A stretch of 8,554 bases of DNA, from NCBI GenBank assembly GCA_937923265.1, contig CALAJY010000045.1:1-8554 (forward strand), in the 5' to 3' direction. Shown piece after piece: positions 5,147 to 8,554 of the stretch (its first letter is position 1; each line of letters opens with the position of its first letter). A program made the position numbers and the translations under genes. The notes beneath the pieces are model-generated. The model was given only the letters and a program-made list of their open reading frames with translations. It was not told the DNA's origin and did no database searches. The DNA is from an uncultured Tissierellia bacterium. GTDB lineage: Bacteria > Bacillota > Clostridia > Tissierellales > Peptoniphilaceae.

Positions 5147-7108
5147 ATGGTGAAGTCGTACGAAGAAGGAACCGGAAATTCTGTTGAAGTCGCCGGGGTC
5201 TCCATCCACTTGGATCTCGAGAGCCGCTGTTATGATTTTTCCGTCCGGGGCATCGTCTGGAAGCAGCGCAGAGACCATGCCCCTTACTTTGTGAAGGCCG
5301 GAAAGAGGGTGCTTTTCTCCCAGGCAGCGCAGATTTCGGATGAAATTTTTCAGAGTGGCGTGGGCGTCGGGATTCGGTCGGTCTATCGCTTTTCCTCCTC
5401 GGGGGAAGAGGACCTTCGCCTGGTTACCCGGGTTTGGGTGGAGGAATCCTGCAAGAGGGTTCACTGTGAGTGGGTGGCGCTTTCCGCATCGTCCACCCAT
5501 CCGGACAAGGTCTATTGGCCGGCTCCCATGGACTTTCGTGGGGGAGACCACCACTGGCAAAGCCTGATTCCCTTACGCCAGGGGCTTCTGCTACCCAATG
5601 GATGGCCGACGGCCTTTGGACCGCTTCCCTTTGCAGGCCGTTTCTACACCGCCGATGCCTATTTGCCCCTGTTTGGACAGATTCGGGGCAAAGAGGCTTA
5701 CCTTGCCATCAGTCGGACCCCGGAAAATGCGGGCTACTATGCGGTTCATGATCCAGGAGCGAAGGACACCGTCCTCGGCCAGTGGATGGATCCTTCCTTG
5801 GGATCCATGGCCGACCGGCGGATGCTTACCTTTGTGTTCTTTGAGAATGCCGATTACACCCGCATGGCCAAGTATTATCGCAGGCTGGCGAAAGAGGAGG
5901 GGCGGCTTAGAACTCTCCGAGAGAAGGAACTGGAGACCCCCAAGCTGCGGCAGCTGATCGGTTCATCCTTCCTGCATTGGGGGATCAAAAATCGGGTGCA
6001 AAAGGATTCGCGGCTCTATGATGAGAAGAATCCCGAAAAGAACGCCGGTCTTGTCACTTTTCGGGAGCGAGCCGAGGAGATTCAAACGATCAAGGAGGCC
6101 GGGGCCGGTCGCCTCTATCTCCATCTGGACGGCTGGGCCCAGCCCGGGTATGACAACCGGCATCCGGACTATGGTCCCATCTGTGAGGAGGCCGGAGGTG
6201 TAGAAGGCATGCAGGCACTGCTGGAGACCCTCCACGAACGGGGAGACCTTTTCGGCGTGCATGACCAGTATCGGGACTATTATTTTGCGGCGCCGTCCTT
6301 TGATCCGTTCTATGCCTGCCGACTGGAGGATGGCAGCATTCCTCAACACGCCAACTGGGCGGGGGGAAGGCAGTCCTACCTCTGTGCCAGCCAGACCCTT
6401 TCCTATGTGCGAAGAAATTTCCGTCGCCTTTTGGAAAAGCTTCCCGACCTGGATGCCGCCTACCTCGATGTTTTTACCTGCAATGAGGGGGATGAGTGCT
6501 TCCAACCGGAACATGCCATGACCCGGTGGGACTGTTTACAGGCCCGGGCCTCCTGTTTCCGCTATCTTTCGGCCCGGGGACTCCTGCCGAGTTCCGAGGA
6601 AGTCAACGATTGGGCGGTTCCTTCCCAGGTATTCTGCCACTATGCGCCTTACGATTTCATGCTTCGTGAGCCGGGCACTCCCAGGTGGGGCCTTCCCATT
6701 CCGCTCTTTAACCTCGTCTACCATGACTGCGTGATCGAGCCCTGGATGATGGAAAAGATCGACCGAGAAGACCTCATGCTCTACGCCCTACTCAACGGAG
6801 GAGCCCCCTATCTCATCCGGAATGGTGCCTATGCGGGCATCGATGGTGATTTCGGCGAGGGGGACGGTTTCTCCTTCGCCGAAAAAGTTGCCCGGTCTCG
6901 CCTGGTCGCCGATTTTCATGAGAAGGTCGCCGACCGGGAGCTCATCGCCCATCACCTCTTATCGGACGACGGCCAGATTCAGGAATCCCTCTTTGCGGGC
7001 GGCTACCGCGTTCTTGTGGACTTCTCACAGGGAAGCTACCAGATCACAAAGGATGGTCAGCCCCTGCAATCGAACAAAGGAGTTAATCATGGAAGAAATC
7101 AACAATAA
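5147..7108 (+). CDS. GH101-like glycoside hydrolase (DUF5696-type), cytoplasmic
   Basis: This 653-residue protein starts hydrophilic and has no signal peptide or membrane helix. Residues about 15-240 look like a beta-rich N-terminal domain. Residues about 265-560 resemble a TIM-barrel glycoside hydrolase, with LHLDGW (325-330), GVHDQYRDYYF (370-380), AYLDVF (438-443), the EC..EH..TR segment (450-460) and SSEEVNDW (482-489). A short beta-rich tail follows (about 595-640). In GH101 enzymes an Asp on a YxD strand is the nucleophile and a Glu some 30-45 residues later is the acid/base. By analogy D441 and E484 or E485 are candidates. I recall similar architecture in DUF5696 proteins, but this assignment is from memory and the substrate is unknown. 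AAGGAG at 5138-5143 is close to ATG 5147; the GTG second codon could also serve. The 3' end overlaps the next gene by 20 bases. Confidence 0.6.
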   Translation: MVKSYEEGTGNSVEVAGVSIHLDLESRCYDFSVRGIVWKQRRDHAPYFVKAGKRVLFSQAAQISDEIFQSGVGVGIRSVYRFSSSGEEDLRLVTRVWVEESCKRVHCEWVALSASSTHPDKVYWPAPMDFRGGDHHWQSLIPLRQGLLLPNGWPTAFGPLPFAGRFYTADAYLPLFGQIRGKEAYLAISRTPENAGYYAVHDPGAKDTVLGQWMDPSLGSMADRRMLTFVFFENADYTRMAKYYRRLAKEEGRLRTLREKELETPKLRQLIGSSFLHWGIKNRVQKDSRLYDEKNPEKNAGLVTFRERAEEIQTIKEAGAGRLYLHLDGWAQPGYDNRHPDYGPICEEAGGVEGMQALLETLHERGDLFGVHDQYRDYYFAAPSFDPFYACRLEDGSIPQHANWAGGRQSYLCASQTLSYVRRNFRRLLEKLPDLDAAYLDVFTCNEGDECFQPEHAMTRWDCLQARASCFRYLSARGLLPSSEEVNDWAVPSQVFCHYAPYDFMLREPGTPRWGLPIPLFNLVYHDCVIEPWMMEKIDREDLMLYALLNGGAPYLIRNGAYAGIDGDFGEGDGFSFAEKVARSRLVADFHEKVADRELIAHHLLSDDGQIQESLFAGGYRVLVDFSQGSYQITKDGQPLQSNKGVNHGRNQQ

Positions 7109-8054
7109 ATTTCGCCAGCTCTTTCCTCCCCTCGAACCCTACCACAGCGACTATCTGCCCGTGAGCGATGGTCACCAACTTTACTATGAGGAATGTGGGA
7201 ACCCCCAAGGCAAGCCCGTCGTCTTTTTTCATGGAGGCCCGGGTTGTGGATGCAGTCCCTCGTCGCGCCGTTTCTTTGATCCCTCCTTCTACCGGATCAT
7301 CCTGTTTGACCAGCGGGGGTCGGGCCGCAGCAAGCCCTTCGCCAGCCTGGAAAACAATGATACGCCCCATATCCTTCAGGATATTGAACACCTACGAGAG
7401 ACCCTTCGGGTGGACCGCTGGCTCGTCTTTGGCGGTTCTTGGGGAAGCACCCTCGCCCTGACCTACGCCATCCACTTTCCCGACCGGGTCATCGGCCTCA
7501 TCCTCCGGGGCATCTTCCTCGGCCGACAGGAGGACATCGACTGGATCTATGAACGGGGTGGTGCCTCCGAACACTTTCCCGAGGCCTTTGCTCGCTATCT
7601 CGCTCCTCTGGATCCCCGGGACCGGGATCATATCGTTCCCGCCTACTACCGGCTTCTCACATCCCCGGACCACAAGGTGCAGGAAGAGGCAGCTCGTGCC
7701 TGGTCCGGCTGGGAGGACTCCATCACCACCCTCTATCCCCGCGAAGCGGAATCTGGAGACAGCTCCTACATGCTTCCCATGGCCCGTACCGAGTGCCATT
7801 TCTGGATGAACCACATGTTTTGGGACGACGATAATTACATCCTCCATCACACGGATCGGATTGCCTCCCTCCCCGTTCACATCGTTCATGGTCGTTACGA
7901 CATGGATTGTCGTCCCATCGGGGCCTACCTCCTTCATCAGCACCTGGCCAACAGTGACCTGGAATTTGTGATTTCGGGACATTCCGGATCCGATCCCGCC
8001 ATGTGTGACGGTCTGATTCGTGCCACCGAAGACTTCAAGCGCCTTTTCAAATAG
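7089..8054 (+). CDS. pip: Proline iminopeptidase (alpha/beta hydrolase, family S33)
   Basis: This 321-residue enzyme should release N-terminal proline from peptides in the cytoplasm. Its hallmarks are HGGPGCG (48-54, oxyanion region), DQRGSGRS (74-81), GGSWGS (115-120) with nucleophile S117, HGRYD (267-271) with catalytic D271, and SGHSG (296-300) with H298. The cap-domain stretch about 141-245 contains the usual WSGWED (205-210) and FWMNHMF (238-244) elements. The length matches characterised Pip proteins. ATG 7089 follows AAAGGAG (7076-7082) by six bases. That site and the first 20 bases of the gene lie inside the end of the glycoside hydrolase gene, which implies translational coupling. 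An upstream in-frame extension to 6822 is only open frame inside the neighbour. It is the last gene of the operon. Confidence 0.94.
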   Translation: MEEINNKFRQLFPPLEPYHSDYLPVSDGHQLYYEECGNPQGKPVVFFHGGPGCGCSPSSRRFFDPSFYRIILFDQRGSGRSKPFASLENNDTPHILQDIEHLRETLRVDRWLVFGGSWGSTLALTYAIHFPDRVIGLILRGIFLGRQEDIDWIYERGGASEHFPEAFARYLAPLDPRDRDHIVPAYYRLLTSPDHKVQEEAARAWSGWEDSITTLYPREAESGDSSYMLPMARTECHFWMNHMFWDDDNYILHHTDRIASLPVHIVHGRYDMDCRPIGAYLLHQHLANSDLEFVISGHSGSDPAMCDGLIRATEDFKRLFK

Positions 8055-8104
8055 GAACCCAGGTCCTTGTCAAGAGAATCGGGAACGAAATGAAAGATGA
8101 TCCA

Positions 8105-8161
8105 CCGACACCCCTCCCTTACGCAATGAGGGAGGGTACCTCGTCGGTCGGGCCATTTTTT
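8105..8161 (+). terminator. Strong intrinsic terminator ending the operon
   Basis: The inner stem CCCTCCCT (8112-8119) pairs perfectly with AGGGAGGG (8129-8136) around a nine-base loop. The outer arms CCGAC (8105-8109) and GTCGG (8143-8147) also pair. Six T residues follow at 8156-8161. It lies 50 bases after the pip stop codon and faces the plus strand. Confidence 0.85.
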
Positions 8162-8193
8162 GTTATGGCGAAATGGGTCGGCAAGCCAAAAAG

Positions 8194-8211
8194 CCAGGGG
8201 GAAACCCCTGG
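8194..8211. repeat. Perfect 7-bp hairpin with GAAA loop
   Basis: CCAGGGG (8194-8200) pairs with CCCCTGG (8205-8211) across the four bases GAAA, which would form a GNRA tetraloop in RNA. The right arm continues into CCCTGGGAA (8206-8214), nine of ten bases of the arm motif of the terminal arrays. It therefore looks like a compact relative of those palindromes. Confidence 0.8.
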
Positions 8212-8316
8212 GAATGGGAGAGAGGCGGCTTAAACTGAGGATAAACAGGAGCGGGAAAGTGAAAAAGCAGGAAGGGACTGTGCGCGGAGAGCAGCCGACC
8301 GAATTTCTCTGGGAAA

Positions 8317-8378
8317 GAGTGGAATGGTCCAACGAGCGAGCAGCGAAGCGGCGAGCGTGGTGGTTTACCATTCCATTC
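8317..8378. repeat. Long inverted repeat
   Basis: TGGAATGGT (8320-8328) is the perfect inverse of ACCATTCCA (8367-8375). Allowing one G-T pair, the stem extends to GAG (8317-8319) with TTC (8376-8378), giving 12 pairs. The 38-base loop contains the repeated GAGC/GCGA words. There is no T run, so it is not a standard terminator. Confidence 0.7.
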
Positions 8379-8383
8379 GCAAA

Positions 8384-8432
8384 GACTTCCCATGAGACGA
8401 GTGCGAAGCACGAAGACAAATGGCAAGAAGTC
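8384..8432. repeat. Inverted repeat with nested hairpin
   Basis: GACTTCCCAT (8384-8393) pairs with ATGG (8420-8423) and GAAGTC (8427-8432), leaving CAA bulged. A nested GTGC-GAA-GCAC hairpin lies at 8401-8411. Together with the two preceding inverted repeats this makes a row of three stem-loops. Confidence 0.6.
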
Positions 8433-8474
8433 GCCTGCTGCCAGTAGCCGACGAGCGGGAAGCCAGGGGGTGTC

Positions 8475-8554
8475 GCCTGAGAAAATGTAAAAAAGTGGAT
8501 TTCCCAGGGTGTGGTTCCCCTGGGAAAGTACAAAATCCGGGGTTTCCCAGGGTG
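8475..8554. repeat. Right palindromic array
   Basis: Inverted copies of the left array units are present here: arms at 8543-8552, 8518-8527 and 8500-8509, plus a degenerate arm at 8475-8484. Bases 8500-8554 are the exact reverse complement of 1-55. Further inward the match to the left array weakens, and only CCAGGGG (8463-8469) recalls the third unit. Confidence 0.9.

Larger units (their letters stand above)
8162..8499. other. Non-coding, hairpin-rich purine-biased region
   Basis: No credible coding region is seen. The plus-strand frame at 8160-8447 has only a TTG start inside the terminator's T run, no ribosome binding site and no recognisable domain. The plus strand is purine-rich. It holds several inverted repeats listed separately, short direct repeats (AAGCCAGGGGG at 8191-8201 and 8460-8470; GTCGCCTG at 8430-8437 and 8472-8479), and the low-complexity run of GAGC/GCGA words at 8334-8357. 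A partial copy of the terminal motif, CTGGGAAA, lies at 8309-8316. Confidence 0.55.

Noticed and set aside
8160..8447. Plus-strand reading frame of 95 codons as a gene.
   Set aside because: It has a TTG start within the terminator T run, no ribosome binding site, no recognisable domain, and overlaps several inverted repeats.
7937..8533. Minus-strand reading frame of 198 codons as a gene.
   Set aside because: It runs antisense through the end of pip, the terminator and the hairpin region. Its sequence is low in recognisable protein features and no Shine-Dalgarno supports its start.
1..8554. The whole window as a transposon or linear plasmid bounded by terminal inverted repeats.
   Set aside because: No transposase, recombinase or replication gene is present, cargo genes look like ordinary chromosomal housekeeping genes, and the 55-bp exact identity fits a contig broken at a repeat.

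Overview
This window looks like a chromosomal segment from a bacterium, most likely a member of the Bacillota (Clostridia-like). This is an inference. It rests on strong GGAGG-type ribosome binding sites, use of TTG and GTG starts, tightly packed same-strand genes, the short Firmicutes-style pyridoxamine kinase, a flavodoxin-family reductase and a DUF2185 protein. Base composition is moderately GC-rich throughout, and no gene stands out as foreign. There is no transposase, integrase, phage gene, rRNA, tRNA or CRISPR array.

Layout. Positions 1-120 hold three tandem palindromic units of about 43 bp. The same sequence closes the window at the other end in inverted orientation: 55 bp are perfectly identical, and similarity continues less perfectly to about base 79. 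Positions 121-384 are a pyrimidine-rich non-coding stretch. A decayed amidohydrolase gene (385-1382) follows, with one frameshift and two in-frame TGA codons. Next come a small intact DUF2185 gene (1476-1802) and its terminator (1815-1854). A convergent MaoC-like hotdog gene lies on the minus strand (1844-2302).

From a divergent promoter region near 2320-2378, six plus-strand genes run to 8054 with overlaps or gaps of fewer than 10 bases: flavin reductase, pyridoxamine kinase, flavodoxin-family NAD(P)H oxidoreductase, exodeoxyribonuclease III, a GH101-like glycoside hydrolase, and proline iminopeptidase. The run ends at a strong intrinsic terminator (8105-8161). Most gene products are full length by family standards and none has a signal peptide, so the operon appears to encode cytoplasmic functions: flavin redox chemistry, vitamin B6 salvage, DNA repair, glycan breakdown and peptide breakdown. 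No single pathway ties these together.

Positions 8162-8554 are non-coding but rich in hairpins. They include further copies of the CCCTGGGAAA motif found in the terminal arrays. The two terminal arrays are the least explained part of the window. Their perfect identity stops at exactly 55 bp, which is also a common assembly k-mer length, so the symmetry of the ends may come from contig construction and not from a discrete mobile element.
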